DNA of 64,000 nt from JABDIP01 sp965227455 (GTDB lineage Bacteria > Pseudomonadota > Alphaproteobacteria > DSM-16000 > Inquilinaceae): contig OZ245752.1 in NCBI GenBank assembly GCA_965227455.1, forward strand, positions 3,534,001 through 3,598,000, written 5' to 3'. A model generated the notes under the pieces. The model ran no database searches, was not told the DNA's origin, and saw only the letters and a list, made by a program, of their open reading frames with translations. Position 1 is the first letter of the stretch. Each line of letters starts with the position of its first letter. The translations under genes were made by a program, and so were the position numbers. Shown here piece by piece: positions 1 through 8,681 of this stretch.

Positions 1-1293
1 CACGTCGACCCAGGCATAGGGCGAGTTGCGGTGGCTGCGCATGAAGAAGCCCGGCCCCAGGGTCTCGATGCGGTGCATCACCTCCCAGCTCTCCATGTCG
101 ATGACGCTGACTGCGCCGACCCGCAGATGCGGCGTCGCCATCACCCGGCGGCCGTCCAGCTCCCAGGTGATGCCCGATCCCAAATGCGGCAGGCCGTCGA
201 TCGGCAACTCGGCAATTGTTCGCCGGACATCGAGATGCACCACCCGGGCGCCGCCGTTCCTCGAGGCGCCGACCAGGACCCGGTAGTCGGGACCGAAGAA
301 GAAGTCGTCCAGAGGTGCGTCCACCTCGATGCGGCGGATCGGGAAGCGCTCGGACGGGTCGGCGAGTGCTTCTTCCCGGCCGCGTTCATGGCTGTGCACC
401 AGCCCCCCATAGACCGGCGGCGGGTTCTCCCCATAGGGAATCTCCCAGACCTCGCTGATGTCCTTGAAGGCGGCGATGAAGCTCTCGCGCGGCGCCGCCT
501 GATAGACGGCGCTGACCCGCGACGTCGGGCCCCTGCGCATGCCGGCGGTCGGGATGACCCGCATCGGCGAGAGATCGGCGGCATCGAGCATGACCAGCGT
601 GTGCGGCAGGTAGTTGGCCACCGCGACGACCGCGCCGTCATGGGAGATGGCGATGTTGCGGGTATTGATGCCGGCGCGGATCTCCGCCACGACCTGCAGG
701 CCGTAGAGGTCGTATTTGGTGATCCAGCCGTCGCGCGAGGCGAAATACACGAAGCGCCCATCGGGGGAGAATTTCGGCCCGCCATGGAGCGCGAAACGGC
801 TCTCGAAGCGGTGGATCGGTTCCAACCGGTCGCCGTCGAGGATCGACACGTGATGGTCGCCGCTTTCCACCACGATGAAGAGATGCAGCGGATCGGCGTC
901 GTAGACCGGGGCCGTGGCCGGCACTCCATCGTCGAGCGCGACGAACTGGCTCGCTTGCATGTCGTCCAGGTCCCAGCGCGGCGGTTCCGCCAGCGGCGTA
1001 TAGATCAAGGCGGCGAGCGCTTCGATCTCCTCCTCGGCCAGGGCCTCGCCGAAGGCTGGCATCTGCGTCGCCGGCCGTCCCACCGCGATCACCGACCGCG
1101 CCCGATCGGCCCTCATTCGCGCCAGGCTCTCGGGCAAAAGCGCCGGGCCGGTCCCGCCCAGCCGGTCAGCGCCATGGCAGGCGGCGCAATGCTCGGCATA
1201 GAGCGCCTCGGCAGTCAGAGCCGTTTCCGCCCCTGCAGCCGCGCTCAGGCTCGCGACCGCGATGCCGGCCGCGATGCTAAGGTGCCGCCACAT
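1..1293 (-). CDS. nirN: NirN-like cytochrome c with heme d1 beta-propeller (3' end outside window)
   Basis: Periplasmic c-type cytochrome fused to a heme d1-binding propeller; in the NirN family it takes part in the last step of heme d1 formation or its delivery to NirS. The reverse-strand reading starts at an ATG at 1293 with a Sec signal peptide (about 20 residues, ending near SAAAGA), then one heme c site, CAACH at residues 36-40, and a long propeller region with WD-like repeats such as SPDGRFVYFASRDG. The start overlaps the end of nirJ by 17 bases, so the two are probably translationally coupled. The gene is cut by the window edge, so the C-terminus is unseen. NirS itself is excluded because a separate, better match lies at 6813-8561. 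Confidence 0.85.
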   Translation of the reverse strand, partial: MWRHLSIAAGIAVASLSAAAGAETALTAEALYAEHCAACHGADRLGGTGPALLPESLARMRADRARSVIAVGRPATQMPAFGEALAEEEIEALAALIYTPLAEPPRWDLDDMQASQFVALDDGVPATAPVYDADPLHLFIVVESGDHHVSILDGDRLEPIHRFESRFALHGGPKFSPDGRFVYFASRDGWITKYDLYGLQVVAEIRAGINTRNIAISHDGAVVAVANYLPHTLVMLDAADLSPMRVIPTAGMRRGPTSRVSAVYQAAPRESFIAAFKDISEVWEIPYGENPPPVYGGLVHSHERGREEALADPSERFPIRRIEVDAPLDDFFFGPDYRVLVGASRNGGARVVHLDVRRTIAELPIDGLPHLGSGITWELDGRRVMATPHLRVGAVSVIDMESWEVMHRIETLGPGFFMRSHRNSPYAWVDV

Positions 1294-2482
1294 AGGTCCG
1301 CTTGCCCAGATAGCCGACCAGCGGCACCCGGTCGACCGGATCATCGATGCCGATCTCGGCATCGGTCAGATAGCAACCCGGATCCTCGGCCCAGGGATCG
1401 CCGGTGATCTGATGCGCCCGGACGCGGGTGTTGCCGTTGCAGATGGCAAAGTGCTGGCAACGGCCGCAGCGGCCGCCGACCCGACGCGGACGCTGATTCA
1501 GCCCGGCCAGGATCGGATCGGACAGATCGGTCCAGATTTCCGAGAACGGCCGGTCCCGGACGTTGCCCAGGGTGTGGTGCCACCAGAATGTGTCCGGGTG
1601 GACGTTCCCGAGATTGTCGATGTTGGCGACGTTGATGCCCGAGGCGTTGCCGCCCCATTGCAGCAGCTTGGCGCGCAGATGGTCCACGCGATCGGGAAAC
1701 CGCTGCTGCGCCCACAACAGCAGATAGGCGCCGTCGGCATCGTTGTTGCCGGTAACGAATTCCCGGTCCCGGCCGGCGCGGACGGCGGCCAATGCAACTC
1801 CGAACAGCAGGTCCATCGCCCGGCGGGTGGCCGCCAGCTCGGAATCGTCGCCGCGATTGATGTTGCCGCGGCCGCCATAGTTGAGATGCGAGAAATAGAA
1901 CTTGTCGATGTCCTCGCGTTCCATCAGCGCCAGCAGGTCGACCAACTCATGCTGGTTGTCCTGGGTCATGGTGAAGCGCAGCCCCACCTTGATGTCCCGC
2001 TCGCGGCACAGGCGCAGGCCGGCGAGCGCCCGGTCGAAGGCGCCTTCCTGTCGGCGGAACCGGTCATGGGTGGGGCCGATGCCGTCCAGGCTGACGCCGA
2101 CATAGTCGTAGCCGACGGCAGCGATCTCCTTGATGGTCTCCGGCCCGATCAGCGTGCCGTTGCTGGACAGGGCGGTGTAGAAGCCCTTCGCCTTGGCGCG
2201 ATGCGAGATCTCGAAGATGTCCGGCCGCATCAGCGGCTCGCCGCCGGACAGGATCAGCACCGGGACACCAAAGGCCCGCAGGTCGTCCATCACCGCGAAG
2301 ACCTCGTCGGTGCCCAGCTCGCCGGGGAAATCGGTATTCGTCGAGCCGGAATAGCAATGCTTGCAGGTCAGATTGCAGCGGCGGATCAGGTTCCAGATCA
2401 CCACCGGGCCGGGCGGATCGCGTCTCGGCCGCAGCGGCGTCGGGTCCACCAGCTCGCGCATGTATTGGCTGATCCTGAACAT
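1277..2482 (-). CDS. nirJ: Radical SAM heme d1 biosynthesis protein NirJ
   Basis: Radical SAM enzyme of about 401 residues. In the family it removes propionate side chains and introduces the oxo groups of heme d1 on a didecarboxysiroheme precursor in the cytoplasm. The radical SAM cluster motif CNLTCKHC is near residue 36, and the GGEP SAM-binding motif follows. A C-terminal Cys-rich segment (GRCGRCQHFAIC and a later PGCYL) fits a second iron-sulfur cluster. The ATG at 2482 was chosen over an upstream in-frame start because a strong AGGAGGAGG ribosome site lies just before it. It sits between nirH (11-base gap) and nirN (overlap). Confidence 0.93.
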   Translation of the reverse strand: MFRISQYMRELVDPTPLRPRRDPPGPVVIWNLIRRCNLTCKHCYSGSTNTDFPGELGTDEVFAVMDDLRAFGVPVLILSGGEPLMRPDIFEISHRAKAKGFYTALSSNGTLIGPETIKEIAAVGYDYVGVSLDGIGPTHDRFRRQEGAFDRALAGLRLCRERDIKVGLRFTMTQDNQHELVDLLALMEREDIDKFYFSHLNYGGRGNINRGDDSELAATRRAMDLLFGVALAAVRAGRDREFVTGNNDADGAYLLLWAQQRFPDRVDHLRAKLLQWGGNASGINVANIDNLGNVHPDTFWWHHTLGNVRDRPFSEIWTDLSDPILAGLNQRPRRVGGRCGRCQHFAICNGNTRVRAHQITGDPWAEDPGCYLTDAEIGIDDPVDRVPLVGYLGKRTYVAAP

Positions 2483-2493
2483 CGGACCTCCTC

Positions 2494-3009
2494 CTAGCCG
2501 CCGATCCTGAGGCCGGTCTTCTTCAGCACCCGGGTGCTGAACAGCACCGCGTGCCCCCGGTCGTCCGACCCCAGCAGGGCGGCGATGCTCTCCACCTTCT
2601 CCAGCGCCTCGTCGCGGGTCCGCCCATGCACCATGGCGAAGAGGTTGTAGGGCCATCGCGGCGGATGGCGCGGCCGGCGATAGCAGTGGGAGACGAAGTC
2701 GAGGGCGCCGACCCGCTCCCCGATCGCCTCGACCCGGGCATCGTCGACATTCCAGACCGACATGGCGTTGCCGCGATAGCCCAGCCGGTAGTGGTTCGGC
2801 ACCGCCCCGATCCGGCGGATGACGCCCGACTCCAGCATCGCGGTCACCCGGCGGATAACCTCCGCCTCGCTCGCTCCGACCGCCCTGGCCACGGCCTCGT
2901 ACGGCCTGTCGGTCAGCGGCAGGCCTGCCTGGGTCTCGCGCACGATCGCCCGGTCGACCGCGTCCAGGGCCGGGGCAACGCCGTCGAGGATGGCCGCGAC
3001 TGCCGTCAT
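2494..3009 (-). CDS. nirH: Siroheme decarboxylase subunit NirH (AhbB-like)
   Basis: 171-residue member of the Lrp/AsnC-like AhbA/AhbB family, whose NirDLGH members together decarboxylate siroheme to 12,18-didecarboxysiroheme. The N-terminal half is a winged-helix-like segment (VDRAIVRETQAGLPLTDRPY) and the C-terminal half a ferredoxin-like fold. It carries the CYRRPR and PYNLFAMVHG motifs also found in the gene at 3464-3979, so I assign these two to the L/H pair. The ATG overlaps the stop of the preceding gene (ATGA), showing translational coupling. Naming as H rests on order (D-L-G-H-J), not on a diagnostic residue. Confidence 0.85.
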   Translation of the reverse strand: MTAVAAILDGVAPALDAVDRAIVRETQAGLPLTDRPYEAVARAVGASEAEVIRRVTAMLESGVIRRIGAVPNHYRLGYRGNAMSVWNVDDARVEAIGERVGALDFVSHCYRRPRHPPRWPYNLFAMVHGRTRDEALEKVESIAALLGSDDRGHAVLFSTRVLKKTGLRIGG

Positions 3010-3467
3010 GCCTCGAACCTCAGCCCGACGAAGAACTCCCGCAGCTTGGGCATGTCGAGCACCTCCAGCCCGGTCTCCGCGGCAATGGCGTCCAGCGTTT
3101 CGCCGATCCCCTCCGGTCGTTCGGTGGCGACGACGAACCACATGTTCAGCGCATGATCGCGGGCGTAATTGTGCGCCACCTCCGGATGGGCATTGACCTG
3201 GGCCGCCACCGCGTCGAAGCGGTCCTCCGGCACGGCCATGGCCGCCAGAGTCAGCCCGCCGCCCATGCGCTCGGCGTGATACATCGGCCCGAAGCGGGAC
3301 AGCACGCCCTCATCCAGCAGGCGCTCCAGGCGCGAGATCAGCTCGTCCTCCTCGAGGCCGAGCTTGTCCGCCGCCTCGGCATAGGGTCGCGGCGACACGG
3401 GGAACCCGCCCTGGAAAGCGTTGATGACGCGCCGGTCGACGGCGTCGATCGCCTGCCGCGCCGTCAT
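3006..3467 (-). CDS. nirG: Siroheme decarboxylase subunit NirG (AhbA-like)
   Basis: 153-residue AhbA/AhbB family protein for siroheme decarboxylation. It has the N-terminal helix-turn-helix-like part (VDRRVINAFQGGFPVSPRPY) and the motif YARDHALNMWFVVA, which matches YEREHRFSLWFVV in the gene at 3970-4437, so these two form the D/G pair. The ATG at 3467 overlaps the end of nirL by four bases. The stop TGA overlaps the ATG of nirH. Assignment as G rests on position in the operon. Confidence 0.85.
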   Translation of the reverse strand: MTARQAIDAVDRRVINAFQGGFPVSPRPYAEAADKLGLEEDELISRLERLLDEGVLSRFGPMYHAERMGGGLTLAAMAVPEDRFDAVAAQVNAHPEVAHNYARDHALNMWFVVATERPEGIGETLDAIAAETGLEVLDMPKLREFFVGLRFEA

Positions 3468-3979
3468 ACCGCCAGCGCCTTCTGCGCACGGGCATCCCGG
3501 GACCGGCCATAGCGGGCGCCGCGCTGCTTGAACCGGCGACGGCTGAACAGGATCGCCCGTGGGCAGCCGGCCAGGCCGGCCGACTCGGTCGCACGGTCCA
3601 CCAGCCGCTCGACCGTCGCCCGGTCGCGGCCGTGGATCATGGCGAACAGGTTGTAGGGCCAATCCGGCAGGCGCCGGGGACGGCGGTAGCACAGCGTGAC
3701 GAAGTCGAGCGCCGACAGGCTGCGGCCGGCATCTCCGGCCAATCCGTCAGGGACGTCCCAGACGGTCATGGCATTGGCGTGATAGCCCAGCTCACGGTGC
3801 CGGACGATGACTCCGAAGCGGCGAACAACACCCGCCTTGCCGAGCCTGTCGATGCGCAACAGGACCTCGTCCTGCGACAGCCCGCTGGCCGCGGCCAGCG
3901 CGGCGAAGGGGCGCGCCACCAGCGGCAGTCCGTCCTGCAGCGCCTCGAGCAGGCGGCGATCTCGGTCGTCTAGCGCCAT
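3464..3979 (-). CDS. nirL: Siroheme decarboxylase subunit NirL (AhbB-like)
   Basis: 171-residue siroheme decarboxylase subunit. It shares LCYRRPRRLPDWPYNLFAMI with NirH, including the Tyr-Arg-Arg-Pro segment typical of the L/H type, and begins with the AsnC-like DDRDRRLLEALQDGLPL. The C-terminus is longer and basic (RRRFKQRGARYGRSRDARAQ). It overlaps nirD by 10 bases and nirG by 4 bases. In some other bacteria nirD and nirL are fused; here they are separate but overlapping reading frames. Confidence 0.85.
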   Translation of the reverse strand: MALDDRDRRLLEALQDGLPLVARPFAALAAASGLSQDEVLLRIDRLGKAGVVRRFGVIVRHRELGYHANAMTVWDVPDGLAGDAGRSLSALDFVTLCYRRPRRLPDWPYNLFAMIHGRDRATVERLVDRATESAGLAGCPRAILFSRRRFKQRGARYGRSRDARAQKALAV

Positions 3980-4437
3980 CGCAGAGCGAACCCCAGATCG
4001 AGGTGGAACGGCTCGAGCAGCGGCAGGTCGAGCGGCCGCAGCCCGGTGCGACGCGTGATGTCGTCCAGCACCTCGGTCACGGCCTCCTCGTCCTCGGCCG
4101 TGACGACGAACCAGAGACTGAACCGATGTTCGCGCTCGTAGTTGTGGTTGACCTCGGGACAGTCGCTGACGATCCGGGCGACCTCCTCGAGACGGTCCGC
4201 CGGCACCGCCAGGGCGGCGAGCGTGCTCCAGCCGACCGCATGCGGAGCGACGATCGCGCCGACCCGCGAAACCGCGCCCTCGGCACTCAGCCGGCGCAGC
4301 CTTTCGATGACCTCGTCCTCGTCCGATCCCAGGCGCCGGGCGACTTCGGCGAAGGGCCGGTCGGTCAGCGGAAAGCCTCGCTGGAACTCGTTCAGCAGGC
4401 GCCTGTCCAGGGCGTCGTAGGCGAGGGTTCGGTCCAT
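3970..4437 (-). CDS. nirD: Siroheme decarboxylase subunit NirD (AhbA-like)
   Basis: 155-residue AhbA/AhbB family protein, first of the four siroheme decarboxylase genes. The N-terminal part LDRRLLNEFQRGFPLTDRPF is the winged-helix-like segment and NHNYEREHRFSLWFVVT marks the D/G type. It starts 7 bases after nirF ends and overlaps nirL, so it lies inside the same polycistronic unit. Four complete paralogs in a row at 2494-4437 show that the complex is of the four-subunit NirDLGH kind known in Pseudomonas. Confidence 0.87.
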   Translation of the reverse strand: MDRTLAYDALDRRLLNEFQRGFPLTDRPFAEVARRLGSDEDEVIERLRRLSAEGAVSRVGAIVAPHAVGWSTLAALAVPADRLEEVARIVSDCPEVNHNYEREHRFSLWFVVTAEDEEAVTEVLDDITRRTGLRPLDLPLLEPFHLDLGFALRWR

Positions 4438-4444
4438 CCGCGCC

Positions 4445-5632
4445 TCACAATCCGATGCGATGCGCCCGCGCGGTCAGGAAGATCCCGCTGGGCGTCTGCA
4501 TCGGCAGGGTGGCGACCGGCTCGAAGGTCCGCGTGTCGTAGACCTGCACGACGTTGGAATCGCGCGCGGAGATCCAGACCTGGCCGCCGCGCGGCGTGAA
4601 TTCCATGTGCAACGTCGCCTCGCCGGGCTCGATCGCGCGGATAATCTCCCGACTCGGCACATCGATGATCTGCACCGCGTCATTGTCCGGATGGGCGAAA
4701 TTGACCCAGACCTGCCGTCCGTCCGGCCGGGCGACGGCAAAGACCGGCTGGCCGCGCAGGGGAATGCGGCCGACTTCCCGCCAGGTGGCGCGATCCACAA
4801 CCAGCACCTCGTGACGGCCGACCGCTGGCAGTACCAGAACGTCGCCGGCACTGGCCCAGCCTTCCAGATGCGGCATCTTGTAGACCGGCAGCGCGTCCTC
4901 GCCGCGCCCGTAGCCGTCGAGGATGCGGCGCACGCCGGCGTCCAGGTCCCACAGGTCGAGCAGGGCAATGCCGTCCTCGCCGAACAGGCCGGCGAGATAG
5001 TGGCGGCCGTCCGGCGTGATCAGGCCGTCATAGGGTAGCCGCCCGACATCGGCGAAGCGGGTGATCCGCGGGTCGGCGCGGTCGGCGAAATCGGCGACCC
5101 AGATCTCGCCGGCGTCGTACAGGCTGAAGACGAAACGCTGATCCGGAGCGTCGACCAGGCCGACCACCTTCGACCGGGCCGCGCCGTCGCCATAGGTGGC
5201 CGGAATATCGGCCACCGGTTCCAGCGTCTCCGCGTCGAACACCCGCACGCCGCCCGGATCGTAATTCGAGACGGCGATCAATGCGCCGTCCTGCGAGATG
5301 GCGCCGCCGATGCTGTTGCCGGCCTGCATCACGCGACCGACCAACCGGCCCGTCAGCATGTCGACCTTGCTGAGCCCACCGTCGCGCCCGAACAGGAAGG
5401 CATAACGGCCATCCGGGGAGAACACCGCTGAGGCATGCGACAGATCACCAAGCCCGTCCACGGTGTGAATCACGGATGGATCGGTTGTCTCGATGATGTT
5501 GATCCGCCCCGAGGCGCGCTCGACCACAAGCCCCAGATCCCCGGTGCCGCGAAGCTCGTCGGCCGCGGTCGCGATCGAGACGAGGCACGATAGTGCTACG
5601 GCGAGTGCCGTCAGGCGGCGGTCAATTCTCAT
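4445..5632 (-). CDS. nirF: Heme d1 biosynthesis protein NirF
   Basis: 395-residue beta-propeller protein that binds a late heme d1 precursor in the periplasm; the family is held to carry out or assist the final dehydrogenation. A Sec signal peptide ends near residue 23 (SIATAA-DE). Propeller blades are visible as repeated SPDGRYAFLFGRDGG, SQDGALIAVSNYDPGG and TPDGRHYLAGLFGEDG. No heme c motif is present, which separates it from NirN and NirS. The ATG at 5632 overlaps the end of nirC by 11 bases. Confidence 0.92.
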   Translation of the reverse strand: MRIDRRLTALAVALSCLVSIATAADELRGTGDLGLVVERASGRINIIETTDPSVIHTVDGLGDLSHASAVFSPDGRYAFLFGRDGGLSKVDMLTGRLVGRVMQAGNSIGGAISQDGALIAVSNYDPGGVRVFDAETLEPVADIPATYGDGAARSKVVGLVDAPDQRFVFSLYDAGEIWVADFADRADPRITRFADVGRLPYDGLITPDGRHYLAGLFGEDGIALLDLWDLDAGVRRILDGYGRGEDALPVYKMPHLEGWASAGDVLVLPAVGRHEVLVVDRATWREVGRIPLRGQPVFAVARPDGRQVWVNFAHPDNDAVQIIDVPSREIIRAIEPGEATLHMEFTPRGGQVWISARDSNVVQVYDTRTFEPVATLPMQTPSGIFLTARAHRIGL

Positions 5633-5954
5633 GCATCAACCCCTGTTTCAACAGCCGCGCCAGCCAAGCCGCCTCTTCCGGCGCGATCTCGATGCGCCAG
5701 GGCGGCATCGGCGTTCCCGGAATGCCGTCCAGGATCGCGGCCGCCAACGCCTCCTCGGATTTCCATGCGACCTGCGCCGACCGCAGCGGCGGGCCCAGAC
5801 CACCCTTGAGCGTCAGCCCATGGCAGGCACCGCAATCGTGCAGCAGCAAGGTCATCAGCTCGCCCTCGCGGGCGGGCGAGATTTCCGCCGCCGCACTTGG
5901 CGCCAATCCGAAGGCAAGCGCCGCGGCGGCCAGCCGCTGCCCCCGGCTAGCCAT
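5622..5954 (-). CDS. nirC: Small periplasmic cytochrome c, NirC
   Basis: 110-residue secreted monoheme cytochrome c. A signal peptide ends near AAAEIS at residue 25 and the heme site CGACH is at residues 41-45; a Met-containing TPMPPW segment near residue 82 could give the axial Met ligand. In nir operons NirC serves as electron donor to NirS or as acceptor in the NirF step. The ATG at 5954 overlaps the end of nirE by 8 bases; longer in-frame starts upstream lie inside nirE and would spoil the signal peptide, so I rejected them. Confidence 0.87.
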   Translation of the reverse strand: MASRGQRLAAAALAFGLAPSAAAEISPAREGELMTLLLHDCGACHGLTLKGGLGPPLRSAQVAWKSEEALAAAILDGIPGTPMPPWRIEIAPEEAAWLARLLKQGLMHEN

Positions 5955-6750
5955 GATCCGCCACGATCTCGGTGATCGCCGACAGGCCGAATGGCCGCCG
6001 GTCCGCCGAGCCCCAGGCCTCGGCCATGGCAACCACGCGACCGATGACCAGCAGCACGGGTGGCCTGAGCTCCTCGGCAAAGGCCCGATCGGGAAGATCG
6101 GCGAGCGTGCAGCAGCAGATCCGCTCATCCGGCGTGGTCCCGTTGGCGATCGCCGCCGCCGGCGTTTCCGCCGGCAGACCGGCCGAGATGAGTCGGTCGC
6201 GGATCTTTGCCAGATTGGCGAGGCCCATATAGACCACCAGCGTCGTCTCGGGATCGGCCAGGCTCGACCAGTTTAGGTCAAGCTCGGCATCGCGGCAGCG
6301 ATGCCCCGTGACAAAGCGAACGCCGGTCGCCAAGCCGCGATGCGTCAAAGGAATACCGGCGGCGCTGGCGCAGCCGGAGGCCGCCGTGATGCCGGGAACG
6401 ATCTCGAACGGAATGCCGTGCATTGCGAGGTATTCGGCCTCCTCGCTGCCGCGCCCGAAGACGAACGGATCGCCGCCCTTGAGGCGCACGACACGGCGGC
6501 CGGCACGCGCCAGACGGACGATCAGGTCGTTGATTTCGTCCTGCGGAGTCGGATGGCTGTTGCGCGCCTTTCCGACGAAGACCTGCATCGCACCGGTGGG
6601 TATCAGCGCCCGGACTTCGGCCGACACCAGCCGGTCATAGACCACCGCATCGGCCTCGCCCAACAGCCGCAACGCCTTGACCGTCAGCAGATCGGGGTCA
6701 CCGGGTCCGGCGCCGACGATTGTGACCGGATACGGCGTCTTGTCGCGCAT
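5947..6750 (-). CDS. nirE: Uroporphyrinogen-III C-methyltransferase NirE
   Basis: 267-residue SUMT enzyme that methylates uroporphyrinogen III at C2 and C7 with SAM to give precorrin-2, the entry to siroheme and heme d1. Signatures are VGAGPGDPDLLTVKA near residue 13, RLKGGDPFVFGRGSEE near residue 93 and a VPGITAASG loop. There is no fused CysG dehydrogenase domain, so later steps to siroheme must be encoded elsewhere. The context inside the nir cluster, rather than near cobalamin genes, supports nirE over cobA. It starts 62 bases after nirS, separated by a strong hairpin. Confidence 0.92.
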   Translation of the reverse strand: MRDKTPYPVTIVGAGPGDPDLLTVKALRLLGEADAVVYDRLVSAEVRALIPTGAMQVFVGKARNSHPTPQDEINDLIVRLARAGRRVVRLKGGDPFVFGRGSEEAEYLAMHGIPFEIVPGITAASGCASAAGIPLTHRGLATGVRFVTGHRCRDAELDLNWSSLADPETTLVVYMGLANLAKIRDRLISAGLPAETPAAAIANGTTPDERICCCTLADLPDRAFAEELRPPVLLVIGRVVAMAEAWGSADRRPFGLSAITEIVADHG

Positions 6751-6778
6751 TTTCGAGCACCTCCCTGGTTCCGAGACG

Positions 6779-6804
6779 GTCGGGGCGGCCCAAGCCGCCC
6801 CGAC
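6779..6804 (-). other. Strong hairpin between nirS and nirE
   Basis: A perfect 11-bp inverted repeat, GTCGGGGCGGC / GCCGCCCCGAC, with a 4-base loop lies in the 62-base gap between the two genes. There is no T-run after it in the direction of transcription, so it is more likely an RNA-stabilising or partial attenuating structure than a full terminator. It could make nirS mRNA more abundant than the assembly genes. The role is inference. Confidence 0.6.
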
Positions 6805-6812
6805 ACCGGTCG

Positions 6813-8561
6813 TCAGTAGATGTCGTTCTGCGTGTTGAAGACGTTGAACTTCCCGGTCGGCGTCACCAGCCGCGGGTCGCGGATGACGTGCTTCACGGTC
6901 CGGGTCGCATCGTCGACCACGACGATCGCCGATTCCTGCCCCTGGGCGTTCCAGACCGAGAACCAGACCTCAGTCCCCTCCTTGTTGTATTCGGGGTGCA
7001 CGACCCGGCGTACGCCTTCGTCGACGCCCGACCATTCGCCGATCGGAAGCACCTCGTACCCGGCGTCCAGATTGTCCAGGTCGAAGACCGCGACCGAGGA
7101 GGCAATTTCCTCCAGCGGGTTGAGCGGGGTGTCGACATAGAGATTACGCGAGTTCGGGTGGGTCTTGATGAACAACGACCCGCCGCCCTGGCCCTCAAGC
7201 TGCTGCACCACCTGCCAGGCTTCGGCCGGATGGCCTTCCGGGTCGGTGCCGATCAGGGTGATCATCCAGTCGCCGAGATGGCTGGTCGCCCAGACCGGCC
7301 CGTAGTCCGGATGTTCGAAGTTCGCCCCGCGGCCGGGATGCGGCGTGGCGCCCTGGGTATTGATCAGGCTGACCAGTTCGCGATCCACCGTATCGACGAC
7401 CGCCACCGTGTCGCGGGCGTTGGCCGCGACCAGGAAGTACCGGCCGGACGAATCGAAACCGCCATCGTGCAGGAAGCGTTCCGCGTTGATCGTGGTGACC
7501 CGCAGATTGTCCAGATCCTCAAAGTTGACCAGCTTGATCTGGCCGGTCTCCTTGACGTTGACGATGAACTCCGGCTGGAAGTGGGACGCCACGATGGACG
7601 CCACGCGCGGCTCGGGGTGGTATTCCTGGGTGTCGACCGTATAGCCGCGGGTCGAGACGATGCGCAGGGGCTCCAGCGTCTCGCCTTCCATGATGACGTA
7701 TTGCGGCGGCCAATAGGACCCGGCGATCGCGTAACGGTCCTCCCAGCCCTCCATCTTCGACGTCTCGACTGAGCGCGCCTCGATGCCGATCTTGATCTCG
7801 GCGACCACCTCCGGCAGATCCATCCAGAGATCGATCAGGCTGATCTTCGCGTCGCGCCCGATGACGTAGACGTAGCGGCCGGACGCCGAGATACGCGAGA
7901 TGTGCACGGCATAACCGGTCTCGACGATCTGGTGGATCTCGTAGGTGCCGCCGTCGATCAGCGCGACCTCACCGGTGTCGCGGAGGGTCACTGAGAACAG
8001 GTTCTCGATGTCGATGTCGTTTTGCTTGCTGGTTGGCCGCTCGTTGACCGGTACCAGCACCTTCCAACTCGCCTGCATCTCCGCCATGCCCCATTCCGGT
8101 GGCTCGGTCGGCTCATGCAGCAGATAACGCGCCATCAGGTTGACCTGGTCCTCAGTCAGGTCGCCCGAGGTGCCCCAATTCGGCATGCCGGCCGGCGACC
8201 CGTAGGTGATGAAGGCCTCCAGATAGTCCAGGCCCAGCTCTCGGGTGAGGTCGGTGGTCAGCGCCTTGCCTGTGGCACCGCCGCGCAGAACTCCGTGACA
8301 GCCGGCACAGCGTTCGAAATAGATGCGCGACGCCTGGCCGTATTCAGCCTCGGTCATTTCCGAGACGCCGGGCATGGTACCGGGGAAGACCGGCTCCATT
8401 TCCATCAGCGATTCGAGCTCGGGCGTATATTGCTCCGAGGGCTCGGTGCCATGCTCCTCTGCCGGCTGTTGGGCTGCTGCTCCTCCTTGCGCGCCTGCAA
8501 GCATGGCGCCCGCCGCCAATGTCACGATGCACAACCGCCATCCGATCCGCATAACCAACAT
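6813..8561 (-). CDS. nirS: Cytochrome cd1 nitrite reductase NirS
   Basis: 582-residue periplasmic dissimilatory nitrite reductase, reducing nitrite to NO. A signal peptide (about 30 residues) is followed by a cytochrome c domain with heme site CAGCH at residues 85-89 and a C-terminal eight-bladed heme d1 propeller. Conserved stretches of the family are easy to see: RFLHDGGFDSSGRYF, TPHPGRGANFEHPDYGPVWA, TSHLGDWMITLIGTDP and GQGGGSLFIKTHP; the histidines in the HPGRG and SHLGD segments fit the substrate-binding pair. The ATG at 8561 has a G-rich site about 10 bases upstream; an alternative ATG is at 8552. It is the first gene of the cluster. Confidence 0.96.
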   Translation of the reverse strand: MLVMRIGWRLCIVTLAAGAMLAGAQGGAAAQQPAEEHGTEPSEQYTPELESLMEMEPVFPGTMPGVSEMTEAEYGQASRIYFERCAGCHGVLRGGATGKALTTDLTRELGLDYLEAFITYGSPAGMPNWGTSGDLTEDQVNLMARYLLHEPTEPPEWGMAEMQASWKVLVPVNERPTSKQNDIDIENLFSVTLRDTGEVALIDGGTYEIHQIVETGYAVHISRISASGRYVYVIGRDAKISLIDLWMDLPEVVAEIKIGIEARSVETSKMEGWEDRYAIAGSYWPPQYVIMEGETLEPLRIVSTRGYTVDTQEYHPEPRVASIVASHFQPEFIVNVKETGQIKLVNFEDLDNLRVTTINAERFLHDGGFDSSGRYFLVAANARDTVAVVDTVDRELVSLINTQGATPHPGRGANFEHPDYGPVWATSHLGDWMITLIGTDPEGHPAEAWQVVQQLEGQGGGSLFIKTHPNSRNLYVDTPLNPLEEIASSVAVFDLDNLDAGYEVLPIGEWSGVDEGVRRVVHPEYNKEGTEVWFSVWNAQGQESAIVVVDDATRTVKHVIRDPRLVTPTGKFNVFNTQNDIY

Positions 8562-8630
8562 GGGTGCCGTCCCCCCTGAGCTGAATAGATCCCTGGTCGA
8601 TCGGACGGTAGGTCGGCGGCCGGCGCTACT

Positions 8631-8648
8631 CCTTGACGATTGTCAAGG
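8631..8648 (-). promoter_or_regulatory. FNR/DNR-type operator of the nir operon
   Basis: The sequence CCTTGACGATTGTCAAGG is a perfect palindrome with the TTGAC-N4-GTCAA core typical of NNR/DNR/FNR-family sites that respond to NO or low oxygen. Its centre is about 78 bases before the nirS start. If it sits at -41.5, transcription would begin near 8598 and TACCGT at 8605-8610 would be the -10 region. Function as activator site is inference from position and family. Confidence 0.75.
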
Positions 8649-8681
8649 AGAGGTGTGGGGATGGCGGCGGACAGCGAAATT

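Noticed and set aside
31..1407. A 458-codon open frame on the plus strand.
   Set aside because: It is antisense to nirN and nirJ, has no recognisable domain and is made of Arg/Ala/Gly-rich shadow sequence.
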